Shown in pieces: positions 15,795 through 24,315 of a stretch of DNA of 64,000 bases. A program made the translations under genes and the position numbers. A model generated the notes under the pieces. It was not told the origin of the DNA. It was given only the letters and a program-made list of their open reading frames with translations, and did not search any database. The stretch's first letter is position 1. Every line of letters starts with the position of its first letter. The DNA is from Zetaproteobacteria bacterium CG1_02_55_237 (GTDB lineage: Bacteria > Pseudomonadota > Zetaproteobacteria > Mariprofundales > Mariprofundaceae): NCBI GenBank assembly GCA_001871195.1, contig MNXA01000054.1, forward strand, positions 1-64,000. The letters run 5' to 3'.

Positions 15795-17882
15795 TTAATT
15801 GGAAGCCACGCTACCCAGCCCCTTGAAGCCTATCAAGAGACTCGCACCAACCTCGCGTTTGCTGGTGGTGGCTGTCGGGCGCTTGTTGCTGTGGGCTTCG
15901 ATGCTGATATCCCAGCACGGGTGGGTGTAGGTTAGGCCAAGAGCGACCTGCTGGGTGGATTTCTGTATAAAATCGTAGTTGACCGATCCATTGGCCTTCC
16001 AGCGCTCACTGAAAGCAATGATTCCTGTGATCTGACCGGTCTCGGAGATGGTGGTGAGCTCGGTGTTGTTGATAACATAGGATGCGTTGAGGCTGTCTCC
16101 AGCCGCATCTGACAGCGAAAGATTTTCCGATATGCGATTCCAGTAAGTGCGCGTCGGATCGTATTCAGCCTCGACGGTAGCCGTTAAATTCTCTACTGGG
16201 CTGAATTGCATCAGCCCAAGAAGATTGGAAAAGCCAGTGGGTGCATTGAGCGCGTTATAGCGACTGCGCATATGATATTGCACACCTCCGCTGACACTCA
16301 GTACGGTCCATGCTGCACCATCGGGCGAATCCTTGGCCTCAAAATTATTGGTCAACAGGAATGAAACCCGATTTGAACGCTCAACGTTATCCATGCCCGA
16401 ATAGCGGTTGCCGGAGAATAGATTGCTAAGGCGCAATGGGCTGAGAGCCGAATCAAAATTAGGCACCCCCTGTCGGTTGCTGACGGCATTAAAATCGTAG
16501 CGGATGCGGGGGATAATGCTGTGTCGCACTGTGCGTGCATCACTGATGCGTTCGAAGACCATCTGTGAGTCGAGGGAAAACTCCCCGCTTCTCAGCATTG
16601 GGTTGCGCACAGCCCCCTGATTCAACCAGTATCTCGTATACGTCGAGCCGGCGGTCAGGGTGGTGGAAACCCCTCCGCCCAGCATGCTCCAGGGGATGGT
16701 CACATAGGGGTGTGAATAAGCACGCCAGTCTCTGATGCTGTTTATCCCATTGCTGTTACTGAATCGAGTCGTGTTGTGCACAACATGCAGCGTGGCCGGG
16801 GTGTCGAATAGTGGAAAATCCATATTGGTGTTGAAATTGGGATACTGCTGCAGGGTGGCCTTGTTGTTGAGCGTGGCAAGGTTGTGATTGTAGATGGAGG
16901 CAAGGCTCCAGTTGCCGTATTCGAAGCCCTGGGAAAGGGTTGCGCTGCTGCTCAGGTAGCGCAGGGCCACCTCCTTCGAGTCGTGTGAAAATTCGGCCAG
17001 ATAGTTTCGTTCATTCACCTCGTCGCCCTTGGCCCTCAGGGTTAAATCCAGCGGCAGTTGCCAGTTACCTTCACCCCGCAGGCGACCGACCGAGCGGCCC
17101 AGTATCTTGTCGTGCAGGCCCTCGAACTGGACCTGTTCATTGCCGATGGTGGAAGCGTGGCGCAGTTCTGTTTCCGTCATCATGCCGCGGGCCGTCATCC
17201 AGTGCGGTGTAATGGTTGCATCCCAATCCGGTTGCGGTGCAAAATAATAGGGCAGGGCCCATTCTGTGCCACGGCGTTTGCCGGAGGCGAAAAACGGGAG
17301 CATAAAGCCTGATTTTCGCCGGATTGCCTGTTGCCAGTATGGGGAATAAAACAGCGGCACGCCGGCGACCTCAAAGCGGGCATGCTTGGCGGTGAACACG
17401 CCCTCATTTTGGTCCAGCACGCCTTCGGCAGCATGTACCTGCCAGGTTTCCTCATCTTTTGGGCAGGTGGTCATCACCGGATCGAAGGCCTGATAGGTGT
17501 ACTCATTGATGCGCAGCAGGCGCGTGGCCTTGAGTTGTTCTCCTCCAGGAAGCTGTATCTCGGCATCCAACAGCTCTCCACTCTTATTTTCCGTATTCAT
17601 GTCGCCGGAGGCGGCGTGAATGTCTGCCTGCTCGGAGACGATATGCACATGGCCTTCGGCCTTGATGTTTTTGTCGACGGCATCATAACGCACCTTATCA
17701 GCCGTGATTGTTTCTCCGCTGCGCTGAATTTCCACCTTGCCCGTGGCCGTGGCCACGCCATCTGCATCACGCACAATCTTATCGGCCGTAATGTTTACAT
17801 CTGTAGCCATCGCACACACAGGTGCCAGCAACAGGGCGAGGCCCATCCATAGTCGTGGATATGTGATAAGTGCGGTCAGCAA
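15795..17882 (-). CDS. lptD: LPS-assembly protein LptD
   Basis: Outer-membrane translocon that inserts lipopolysaccharide into the outer leaflet with LptE. The 695-residue protein has a signal peptide ending AMA, an N-terminal OstA/LptA-like beta-jellyroll (about 27-160: NITADKIV, GKVEIQRSGETITADKV) and a large C-terminal barrel. It is shorter than the E. coli protein (784). Only two cysteines remain in the mature protein, in MTTCPKDE and THPCWDIS, placed like the interdomain disulfide partners of E. coli LptD. Confidence 0.95.
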   Translation of the reverse strand: MLTALITYPRLWMGLALLLAPVCAMATDVNITADKIVRDADGVATATGKVEIQRSGETITADKVRYDAVDKNIKAEGHVHIVSEQADIHAASGDMNTENKSGELLDAEIQLPGGEQLKATRLLRINEYTYQAFDPVMTTCPKDEETWQVHAAEGVLDQNEGVFTAKHARFEVAGVPLFYSPYWQQAIRRKSGFMLPFFASGKRRGTEWALPYYFAPQPDWDATITPHWMTARGMMTETELRHASTIGNEQVQFEGLHDKILGRSVGRLRGEGNWQLPLDLTLRAKGDEVNERNYLAEFSHDSKEVALRYLSSSATLSQGFEYGNWSLASIYNHNLATLNNKATLQQYPNFNTNMDFPLFDTPATLHVVHNTTRFSNSNGINSIRDWRAYSHPYVTIPWSMLGGGVSTTLTAGSTYTRYWLNQGAVRNPMLRSGEFSLDSQMVFERISDARTVRHSIIPRIRYDFNAVSNRQGVPNFDSALSPLRLSNLFSGNRYSGMDNVERSNRVSFLLTNNFEAKDSPDGAAWTVLSVSGGVQYHMRSRYNALNAPTGFSNLLGLMQFSPVENLTATVEAEYDPTRTYWNRISENLSLSDAAGDSLNASYVINNTELTTISETGQITGIIAFSERWKANGSVNYDFIQKSTQQVALGLTYTHPCWDISIEAHSNKRPTATTSKREVGASLLIGFKGLGSVASN

Positions 17883-17898
17883 AAGTCGCAGGGGGTAA

Positions 17899-18600
17899 TC
17901 AGTCGGGTTTTCGCGCCCGCCCGAGATAGTTCACGGACATGTCGGCGGATAGTTCAAAACGGTCGGCAAGCAGTTGGTAAGACATGCCGCACATATCCTC
18001 TACATCAAGGCCTGCACTACGACATGCCTGATGCAGCTCCGAGGGGCGGATGAATTTGCTGTACTCATGGGTTCCCTTGGGCAGCCAGCGAAGCACGTAT
18101 TCGGCACCGATAATGGCTTTGATGTAGGCCTGCATCGTGCGGTTCAGTGTAGCGAAGAAAAAGTAACCGCCGGGCTTAAGCATGCTGCTGCATGCACGCA
18201 CTGTACGGCCCACATCAGGGACATGTTCCAGCACCTCCAGACAGGTGACGACATCGTATGCCCCAATATGCTCTTCCGCCCATGTTTCGGCGTCGTTCTC
18301 CACATACTCCAGTTCGATGCCCGAGCTCTCAGCATGCAATCGGGCAACGCCGAGCGCCTTGGGGGAGCGGTCAATACCGGTGACCTTTGCACCTCTTGCC
18401 GCCATGCCTTCGGCCAGCAGCCCGCCACCGCAGCCGACGTCGAGAACTGTCGAAATATTCAGGTCAACGATAGAGGCAATGTAGTCGAGGCGAAGAGGGT
18501 TGATGCGGTGCAGTGGCTTGAATTTTCCGTTTGCATCCCACCATTCGGTGGCCATTGCCTCGAATTTTTTAATTTCTTCCGGATCATAGTGTTTTTGCAT
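17899..18600 (-). CDS. ubiG: Ubiquinone biosynthesis O-methyltransferase
   Basis: Catalyses both O-methylations in ubiquinone synthesis. It opens MQKHYDPEEIKKFEAMATEWW, which matches UbiG N-termini, then has SAM motif LDVGCGGGLLAEGMA (about 52-66) and the membrane-region PKGTHEYSKFIRPSEL. The start at 18600 gives 233 residues; an upstream in-frame ATG adds an unrelated arginine-rich leader. It is divergent from lipB, with about 80 bases between them for both promoters. Confidence 0.95.
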   Translation of the reverse strand: MQKHYDPEEIKKFEAMATEWWDANGKFKPLHRINPLRLDYIASIVDLNISTVLDVGCGGGLLAEGMAARGAKVTGIDRSPKALGVARLHAESSGIELEYVENDAETWAEEHIGAYDVVTCLEVLEHVPDVGRTVRACSSMLKPGGYFFFATLNRTMQAYIKAIIGAEYVLRWLPKGTHEYSKFIRPSELHQACRSAGLDVEDMCGMSYQLLADRFELSADMSVNYLGRARKPD

Positions 18601-18679
18601 GGTACGGCAGGCTGCAAGCCGAGAAGCCCAAAGGCAAGCCCGCATGGACCTGTAGGGCCAAAGCCGCCAGCATCGGGGG

Positions 18680-19333
18680 ATGCAATATATGTCGAACGAA
18701 GGCCTGCGGGCTCCGGAATTTGCCTGGTTGGGGCGTGCTGATTATAGCCTGATGTGGCAGCGCATGGAGAGGCAGGCACAGCTGTTATCCGGACAGCAAT
18801 CTGGCCAGAGGTCTGAAGAGGTGGTGTGGGCCTGCGAGCATGAGCCGGTTTATACCACGGGTCGCCGCGGGGTGGACAATCGTCGGCAGGCCGAGCTTCC
18901 GGCGCCTTTGGTGCGTACAGACCGTGGTGGCGAGACAACGTTTCACGGGCCAGGTCAGGTCATGTTGTACCCAATACTTTCGCTGCGCAAAAGAAAGCTC
19001 GGGGTGCGTGATTATGTTTGCCTGCTGGAGCATTCGTGTATTGATCTGTTGGCCGACTGTGGCATTCGTGCAGGCTTACGTGAGGGCTTGCCCGGTGTGT
19101 GGGTTGGCAGTGCCAAGATTGCTGCCATCGGCCTGCGTGTATCGCATGGTATCGTATGGCATGGGATGGCACTGAATGTCTGCGTGGATGCGCATTGGTT
19201 TGCTGCCATCAATGCCTGTGGTGCCGGTCTCGGCGTGACAAGCATGGATGCATTTATTGAGCCTCCATTACTGGTTGATCTTGCGAATGCATGGTATAAT
19301 TTATTGTGCGCAAGGCTTGATGCGGCTGTTTAA
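18680..19333 (+). CDS. lipB: Octanoyltransferase
   Basis: Transfers octanoyl groups from acyl carrier protein to lipoate-dependent enzymes, the first step of lipoate synthesis. Signatures are EPVYTTGRRG, RGGETTFHGPGQVMLYPI (about 89-106), GVWVGSAKIAAIGLRV containing the catalytic lysine, and NACGAGLGVTSM containing the catalytic cysteine. The 217-residue length is typical. Start may be ATG 18680 or 18689. lipA is not in the window. Confidence 0.96.
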   Translation: MQYMSNEGLRAPEFAWLGRADYSLMWQRMERQAQLLSGQQSGQRSEEVVWACEHEPVYTTGRRGVDNRRQAELPAPLVRTDRGGETTFHGPGQVMLYPILSLRKRKLGVRDYVCLLEHSCIDLLADCGIRAGLREGLPGVWVGSAKIAAIGLRVSHGIVWHGMALNVCVDAHWFAAINACGAGLGVTSMDAFIEPPLLVDLANAWYNLLCARLDAAV

Positions 19334-19522
19334 GTAATGAGATCGGGCACAAAGACTCGGTACTGATTTACAGAGTGCGGGTCAATCGCTATGGTTCGCC
19401 GCCTTATTTACATTGGGGTATGTTCCCGGCGGCCAATACAGTGCCGGATTATTTAGATGGAGCATGGATTCCTGATGTTTTTTGGGCCGGAATTTGAGGC
19501 CAATGGTATATGGAGGAACAAA

Positions 19523-19894
19523 ATGGGACTGAGCGAAAAACAGCTTGAAGGTTTTACCGAGCAACTCGCCGAGTGGCGTGGTGAGCTTGAAGGTGGCCTG
19601 AACGATTCCATACATTCCATGCATCGGGAGGAGCAGACCTCCTTTCCCGATCCGACGGATCAGGCAACCGTAGAGGCTGACCGCAATTTCGATCTGCGTA
19701 TCCGCGATCGTGAGCGTCGCCTGATTAAAAAGATTGATCAGGCCATGGGCCGAATCAAAGACGGATCATTCGGCATCTGTGAAAGCTGTGGTGGTGCAAT
19801 TAGCAGCAAGCGTCTGCAGGCCCGTCCTGTGACCACGCTGTGCATCGACTGCAAGACCGCTCAGGAGATTGAGGAGCGCACCCGCACCGACTGA
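19523..19894 (+). CDS. DksA/TraR family C4 zinc-finger protein
   Basis: A 123-residue DksA-type transcription factor that would bind the RNA polymerase secondary channel. The DxxDxA coiled-coil tip motif is present as DPTDQA, followed by a charged coiled coil and a four-cysteine zinc finger (CESCG ... CIDCK). The start opening MGLSEKQLEG has GGAGG seven bases upstream; an upstream ATG at 19457 is less likely. It stands alone with a strong terminator. It is shorter than E. coli DksA (151), so ppGpp response is inferred only from family. Confidence 0.9.
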   Translation: MGLSEKQLEGFTEQLAEWRGELEGGLNDSIHSMHREEQTSFPDPTDQATVEADRNFDLRIRDRERRLIKKIDQAMGRIKDGSFGICESCGGAISSKRLQARPVTTLCIDCKTAQEIEERTRTD

Positions 19895-19918
19895 TTGCGT
19901 TTTTTGACTTGAAGATTC

Positions 19919-19950
19919 AAGCCCTGTCCGAAAGGACGGGGCTTTTTTTT
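19919..19950 (+). terminator. Rho-independent terminator after the DksA-type gene
   Basis: AAGCCCTGTCC pairs with GGACGGGGCTT around a GAAA tetraloop, followed by a run of eight T. It begins 25 bases after the stop codon. Confidence 0.93.
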
Positions 19951-19967
19951 CGACGGTATGATGCCAT

Positions 19968-20099
19968 ATGAAAAACTCTATGAGTATTTCTATGGCTCAA
20001 TACATGTGTAAACAATGCGAGGATTTCTTATCATTGAGGTTTGATCATGTACAGAGCTTTAATAGTGCGCGTAGACTCCATTGTTGGGAGAAGGCATGA
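19968..20099 (+). CDS. Possible 43-residue cysteine-containing small protein
   Basis: A short ATG-initiated frame of 43 codons whose TGA overlaps the ATG of the following methyltransferase gene (ATGA at 20096-20099). The product contains MAQYMCKQCEDFL and ends RLHCWEKA, so it has a CxxC pair and a third cysteine near a histidine. No Shine-Dalgarno is visible before the ATG. The region is AT-rich and differs from the surrounding genome. The overlap suggests coupling, but an ORF of this size can occur by chance. Confidence 0.25.
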   Translation: MKNSMSISMAQYMCKQCEDFLSLRFDHVQSFNSARRLHCWEKA

Positions 20100-20794
20100 A
20101 AAAAACACTCAAGTTGATACCTGGAGTTGATTGGTTTTGGAGCCATGCTAATACGTGGTGTAAAACAACGCTTCTACGTTTAAAGAAAACAGAAGATGTT
20201 TTTACGGACATATACGAGAAAAATTATTGGGGTGACAGAGAGTCGGCATCAGGGCCTGGCTCAAATATGGAGGAAACAAAAGTAATAAGACAGGAGCTAA
20301 GTCATATCGTTTCCAGCTACAGGGTATTATCTCTTCTTGATATTCCATGTGGTGATTTTCATTGGTTGAAAGAGGCAAACTTGGGTGAAGTCTCATACAT
20401 CGGGGCTGATATCGTTAATCAGCTTATTGATAATAATAAGCGTTATGAAAACAGTCATCGTCAATTCGTTCGCTTAAATATTCTGAAGGACCGTTTGCCT
20501 CAAGTTGATCTGATTCTTGTTAGAGATTGCCTGGTTCATTTTTCGTACTCAGATATTGCCAAAGCTGTTGATAATATTTGCGCCAGCGGTTCAAAGTATT
20601 TATTGGCGACAACTTTCCCAGACAAGGAAAATAATATTAATATAGCAACGGGGCAGTGGTTTCCACTCAACCTCCAGATAGCCCCCTTCTTTTTCCCCCA
20701 GCCTGTTCTAATCATCAACGAGAATAACCCCGAATATCCTGACAAGTCCCTTGCTCTTTGGCGGATAGCGGATATCAAGGGGAAACATTTATAG
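20096..20794 (+). CDS. SAM-dependent methyltransferase, AT-rich and probably acquired
   Basis: A 232-residue class I methyltransferase. SAM motif I is LLDIPCGDFHW (about 79-89), then YIGADIVNQLI, and VDLILVRDCLVHFS as motif IV. The N-terminal 70 residues (FWSHANTWCKTTLLRLKK, then DIYEKNYWGDRESASGPGSN) resemble methyltransferases found in surface-polysaccharide clusters, but no glycan gene is adjacent, so the substrate is unknown. ATG 20096 has GGGAG five bases upstream; TTG 20081 is an alternative. Codon use is strongly AT-rich compared with both neighbours, which suggests horizontal acquisition. Confidence 0.8.
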   Translation: MKKTLKLIPGVDWFWSHANTWCKTTLLRLKKTEDVFTDIYEKNYWGDRESASGPGSNMEETKVIRQELSHIVSSYRVLSLLDIPCGDFHWLKEANLGEVSYIGADIVNQLIDNNKRYENSHRQFVRLNILKDRLPQVDLILVRDCLVHFSYSDIAKAVDNICASGSKYLLATTFPDKENNINIATGQWFPLNLQIAPFFFPQPVLIINENNPEYPDKSLALWRIADIKGKHL

Positions 20795-20939
20795 TGCGTT
20801 CTGTGGGGATGGGGCGAACTATCCTGATAAAGCTGTCGGCCCCCTGCTTTGGTGGGCGCTATCTCTGACTAGTGTACTAATCTGAAGGCGGTCGGTTTAA
20901 CCGTAATGCGAACTATCATTATTGCCAGATTCCAGCGGT

Positions 20940-21254
20940 TTAGCCCTCAACTTCACTTTGACGGCTTTCCTTGCGGGCACGGATACGGTCTTTTTTGTCA
21001 TCCACCGCATGCGCATCGCGCGGTTTCTTGGGCAGGGGGCGGTAAATTTCGACGCGATCCCCATCACGCAGGACGTTATTGATGGCCACCAGCTTACCCA
21101 GCACACCGACCTTGTTCACCGTCAGATCAATCTCCGGGTATTTCTCCAGCAAGTGGCTCATGGCGATGGCTTCCTCGGCGGTAGTGCCGTCGGGTACCTC
21201 CATCTCCTCCAGGGTCTGCTCGGTCGGCAGGGCGTAGGCAACGGTGATGTTCAT
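20940..21254 (-). CDS. rnfH: RnfH family protein (UPF0125)
   Basis: A 104-residue ubiquitin-like beta-grasp protein. It opens MNITVAYALPTEQTLEEMEVP and contains VGVLGKLVAINNVLRDGDRVEIYRPL, characteristic of RnfH. It overlaps the RatA-like gene by 4 bases, the conserved ratA-rnfH pairing. The tail is lysine/arginine-rich. Biochemical role is unsettled; the Rnf complex genes are not in the window. Confidence 0.92.
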   Translation of the reverse strand: MNITVAYALPTEQTLEEMEVPDGTTAEEAIAMSHLLEKYPEIDLTVNKVGVLGKLVAINNVLRDGDRVEIYRPLPKKPRDAHAVDDKKDRIRARKESRQSEVEG

Positions 21255-21694
21255 TTCACTTCCTTACGGTAGAGCTGCATGGCACGTTCCTCGAAAACAT
21301 GCGCCATAGTCTTGCAGGCATGACCGAAAATGGGGGATGCGACCATGCCCAACACCATGCTCTTGAATTCGAATTCAATGGAGAATCGCACTCGGCAGGC
21401 ATCCGGCCCGCGCTCCTCGAAGGACCAGATGCTTTCCAGAAAACGGAAGGGCCCCTCCAGCAGTCGAACCTCCACCAGCTTATTCGGCACAAAACGATCC
21501 ACCGTTTTAAAAGGCTGACGCAGGCCCTTAAAGTCAGCCACCAGTTCTGCTGTCAGTTCATGTTCGCTACGGGTCAGGATGCGGGCTTCGGCGACCCAGG
21601 GCAGGAAGCTGGGATAGGCCTCGATGTCCATCACCACCTCGAACATGTGCGAGGCCGGACAGGCGAGGTTGCGCAGATCCTCATAGCTGGGCAT
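21251..21694 (-). CDS. RatA/Coq10-like START-domain protein
   Basis: A 147-residue polyketide-cyclase/START fold protein. Typical features are MFEVVMDIEAYPSFLPWV near the N-terminus, FKTVDRFVPN and the C-terminal ARLxAHVFEERA-like helix (seen as KTMAHVFEERAMQLY). Homologues bind ubiquinone (Coq10) or were described as the RatA toxin affecting ribosome association; the ubiquinone role is the more likely in this ubiG-containing genome. It lies between der and rnfH and overlaps each by one to four bases. Confidence 0.9.
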   Translation of the reverse strand: MPSYEDLRNLACPASHMFEVVMDIEAYPSFLPWVAEARILTRSEHELTAELVADFKGLRQPFKTVDRFVPNKLVEVRLLEGPFRFLESIWSFEERGPDACRVRFSIEFEFKSMVLGMVASPIFGHACKTMAHVFEERAMQLYRKEVK

Positions 21695-23154
21695 CAGCGA
21701 TACCTTTTATCCCCACGCCTGGGTCCGCGACCCTCCCCACTGCTTTCCTTACGATTGCCATCGCTCTTGTCAGCATAGGGATTGTCCGAAGCGTCGAACA
21801 GCAGACGCACGGGCACGCCTGTCATACGGAAGCAAACGCGGAACTCGCGCTCCAGGTATTTCAGGTAGGCCGAGCGCACCGCCTTGGGGCGGTTGCAGAA
21901 AATGCGGATAACGGGCGGTGAAGAGGACACCTGCGTACAATACTTCATGCGCACCACAGCGCCATTATCGCTGGGCGCCGGCTGGCGCTCCTGCGCATCC
22001 TCCAGCCAGCGATTCAGCTCACCGGTTGTGAAAGTGCTCTGATTGCGCCGGGCTGCCGAAACAGCCTGCCGTAGCAGACCGTGTGTGCCCTTCCCGATCT
22101 TGGCTGAAATGCGCAACAGCGGTACATCGGGCAGTCCGCGCATGCGGAAATCCAGTCGCTCGGCCAGAAGCTTCCATGCCGTATCGCTCAGCAGATCGAC
22201 CTTATTCACGGCCACCAGCAGCGCACAGCCCTTTTCATGCGCCAGAGTCATCAGGCGCATATCCTGATCACTGATCCCGGCTTCTCCGTCGATCAGCATG
22301 ATAGCCGCATCGGCACGGGCAAAGGCCTGCTGTGCCTTGACGCGGGCAATAAACTCGATGGCATCGTTGATGCGCGAATGGCGACGTTGCCCGGCTGTGT
22401 CGATCAGGCGAACAATGCCCTCGCCCTGCGGGTCCTTGTAGTCCAAATCGACGTCCACGGCATCGCGCGTGGTGCCGGGCTTGGGGCTGACTACCATGCG
22501 CTCGCGGCCCAGCCAGGTGTTGATCAGGGTTGATTTACCGGCATTCGGGCGGCCGATCACGGCGAGCCGTGCCAGTGGCTTCTCTCCCCCTTCTTCCATC
22601 TCGTCTTCCGGCGGCAGCGTTGCCGCCAAGACCTCACGCAAACGATGCAAGCCCTGATTGTGCAGAGCCGATACGGGCAGTGGCTCGCCGAGGCCGAGGC
22701 TATGGAAATCATGCGCCGTATCAGGGTTTTCGGCCTTGTTGACGACAAGCAACAAGGGGGCCTGTCTGCGCCTGAGTCGTTCGGCAATCATCTCGTCCAG
22801 CGGGCTAACGCCAGTGCTGCCATCGGTTAGCATCAGCACCACATCAGCCACTTCAAGGGCCGCTTCCACCTGCAAATCGATGGCTGATTGCAGATCAATC
22901 GGGCCGCTCGTGCCGTCCACCTGTAGCGGTGCCGCTGAAAGCCCTATGCCGCCGGTGTCGACCAGCGTTACATAGCGGTGTTTGCCACCGTCACGCAACA
23001 GCCATTCGGTCTCCAGACGGTCGATGGTGACCCCCGGGCGGTCTCCAACAATAGCCTTGCGCTCGCCGATCAGACGATTGAACAGGGTCGATTTACCGAC
23101 GTTCGGTCGCCCGACAATGGCGACGATGGGGAGGCGTCCGCTACGGCCGGACAT
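21694..23154 (-). CDS. der: Ribosome-assembly GTPase Der (EngA)
   Basis: Tandem-GTPase needed for 50S subunit assembly. The first G domain has GRPNVGKST (about 15-23) and VDTGGI, the second GRPNAGKST (about 201) and IDTAGQRR, with NKAE and NKVD base-recognition motifs. A KH-like domain near the C-terminus includes KYCTQVSSSPPVIRIFCN and a basic tail. Length 486 is normal. Start and stop overlap neighbours (bamB upstream, ratA-like downstream), the common bamB-der order. Confidence 0.97.
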   Translation of the reverse strand: MSGRSGRLPIVAIVGRPNVGKSTLFNRLIGERKAIVGDRPGVTIDRLETEWLLRDGGKHRYVTLVDTGGIGLSAAPLQVDGTSGPIDLQSAIDLQVEAALEVADVVLMLTDGSTGVSPLDEMIAERLRRRQAPLLLVVNKAENPDTAHDFHSLGLGEPLPVSALHNQGLHRLREVLAATLPPEDEMEEGGEKPLARLAVIGRPNAGKSTLINTWLGRERMVVSPKPGTTRDAVDVDLDYKDPQGEGIVRLIDTAGQRRHSRINDAIEFIARVKAQQAFARADAAIMLIDGEAGISDQDMRLMTLAHEKGCALLVAVNKVDLLSDTAWKLLAERLDFRMRGLPDVPLLRISAKIGKGTHGLLRQAVSAARRNQSTFTTGELNRWLEDAQERQPAPSDNGAVVRMKYCTQVSSSPPVIRIFCNRPKAVRSAYLKYLEREFRVCFRMTGVPVRLLFDASDNPYADKSDGNRKESSGEGRGPRRGDKRYR

Positions 23155-24311
23155 CAGCGAATCAGATAGAGCCCGCCGAGATTGTTGCGCAGCAGGACTC
23201 CTCCGGCGACCACGACCGGTGAACGGTCCACCCGCCCCGGCAGATGGAGCTCTCCCGTTACATGGCCATCAAGGCTGAGCGTGAAGACATTGCCGCGAAT
23301 ATCGGCTACGTAGAGCTTAGCCTGCGCAAGGGCGGGACCAACCAGTTCACCGGCATCGAGCTTGCGCTTCCACAAGGTTGCGCCGCTTGCCGGGTCAAGC
23401 TCCAGCACGCTGTCGTTACTGGCTGCAAAAAGTCGCCCGTCATGCGCCAGCGGGGCTGATTTCAGTGACAGGCTGCGCTGCCAGAGCTGCTGACCATCAC
23501 GCGCCGACAGCCCGATCAGATCGCCCTGATAAAACGATACCACCAGCACATCGCCAATCAGTACCGGGTCGGCCAACGGGGTTTTCAGCTCGCTAAGGAC
23601 CACGGCATCGTTGTCGAGCATCAACTGACGACGCCATAGCAGATCGCCGTTGTCGCTACGCAGTGCCAGAGCATCGCCATTGGTCATGACGGTATAGCAG
23701 ACATCTCCGTCAACCAGCGGAGAAGGACCGGAGTTCATGCTCAGGCCAGCCTGTGGGCCGGAAAAGCTCCAAAGCTTCTCACCCTTGTCGGAGATGCGAT
23801 AAACACTGTTATCCCCGGTCTGCACCAGCAGATCGTCACCAATCCGTACCGGGTGACCGAACATGGCGGTGGACATTTTCCACTCCCACAGGATGCTGCC
23901 CTCTCGAGGATCGATGCCGTAAAGAATCCCCTGCGCATCACTGAGCACAACAAGATCGGCAGACATGGCAAGACCACCGGAATCACCGTCCGCATGCAAC
24001 GCGACACGGTGTACTTCACTGCCCTGCATATTGTAGATATGCGCATAGCTGTCCTGACCGGTAAGCACAATCAGATCGCCGGCCTGTACTGGCTGGGCAA
24101 AGCTGTATGGCGACAGCGGACGACGCTGATCGACATCCACCCCCCAAACCAATTGCAATTCGGAGGGCGCCTGCTCAACGGGCTCGGTAGCGATGGATGA
24201 TACAACCGCCTGTTCTTCTGCAGTCTGCTCGCCCTTGTTCCAGTTAAACATGGAGCAACCGGCCAGGCCTAGCAGCAGGGAGCAATACAGCAGGTGCCGG
24301 TGCAATGGCAT
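23154..24311 (-). CDS. bamB: Outer-membrane assembly lipoprotein BamB
   Basis: Lipoprotein of the Bam barrel-assembly machine. The protein opening MPLHRHLLY has a lipobox GLAGC at about residue 18, and then PQQ-like beta-propeller repeats (for example LYGIDPREGSILWEWKM, VYRISDKGEKLWSF, VLELDPASGATLWKRKL). The start at 24311, one base after the upstream stop region, gives 385 residues; the longer reading to 24446 would lie inside the upstream gene. It sits between the YfgM-like gene and der, as in E. coli. Confidence 0.95.
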   Translation of the reverse strand: MPLHRHLLYCSLLLGLAGCSMFNWNKGEQTAEEQAVVSSIATEPVEQAPSELQLVWGVDVDQRRPLSPYSFAQPVQAGDLIVLTGQDSYAHIYNMQGSEVHRVALHADGDSGGLAMSADLVVLSDAQGILYGIDPREGSILWEWKMSTAMFGHPVRIGDDLLVQTGDNSVYRISDKGEKLWSFSGPQAGLSMNSGPSPLVDGDVCYTVMTNGDALALRSDNGDLLWRRQLMLDNDAVVLSELKTPLADPVLIGDVLVVSFYQGDLIGLSARDGQQLWQRSLSLKSAPLAHDGRLFAASNDSVLELDPASGATLWKRKLDAGELVGPALAQAKLYVADIRGNVFTLSLDGHVTGELHLPGRVDRSPVVVAGGVLLRNNLGGLYLIR

Positions 24312-24315
24312 ACCC

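Noticed and set aside
20814-20917. Ten-base direct repeat GCGAACTATC at 20814-20823 and 20908-20917
   Set aside because: Two copies of ten bases near the end of the AT-rich island could be chance; they do not flank the island and no transposase is present.
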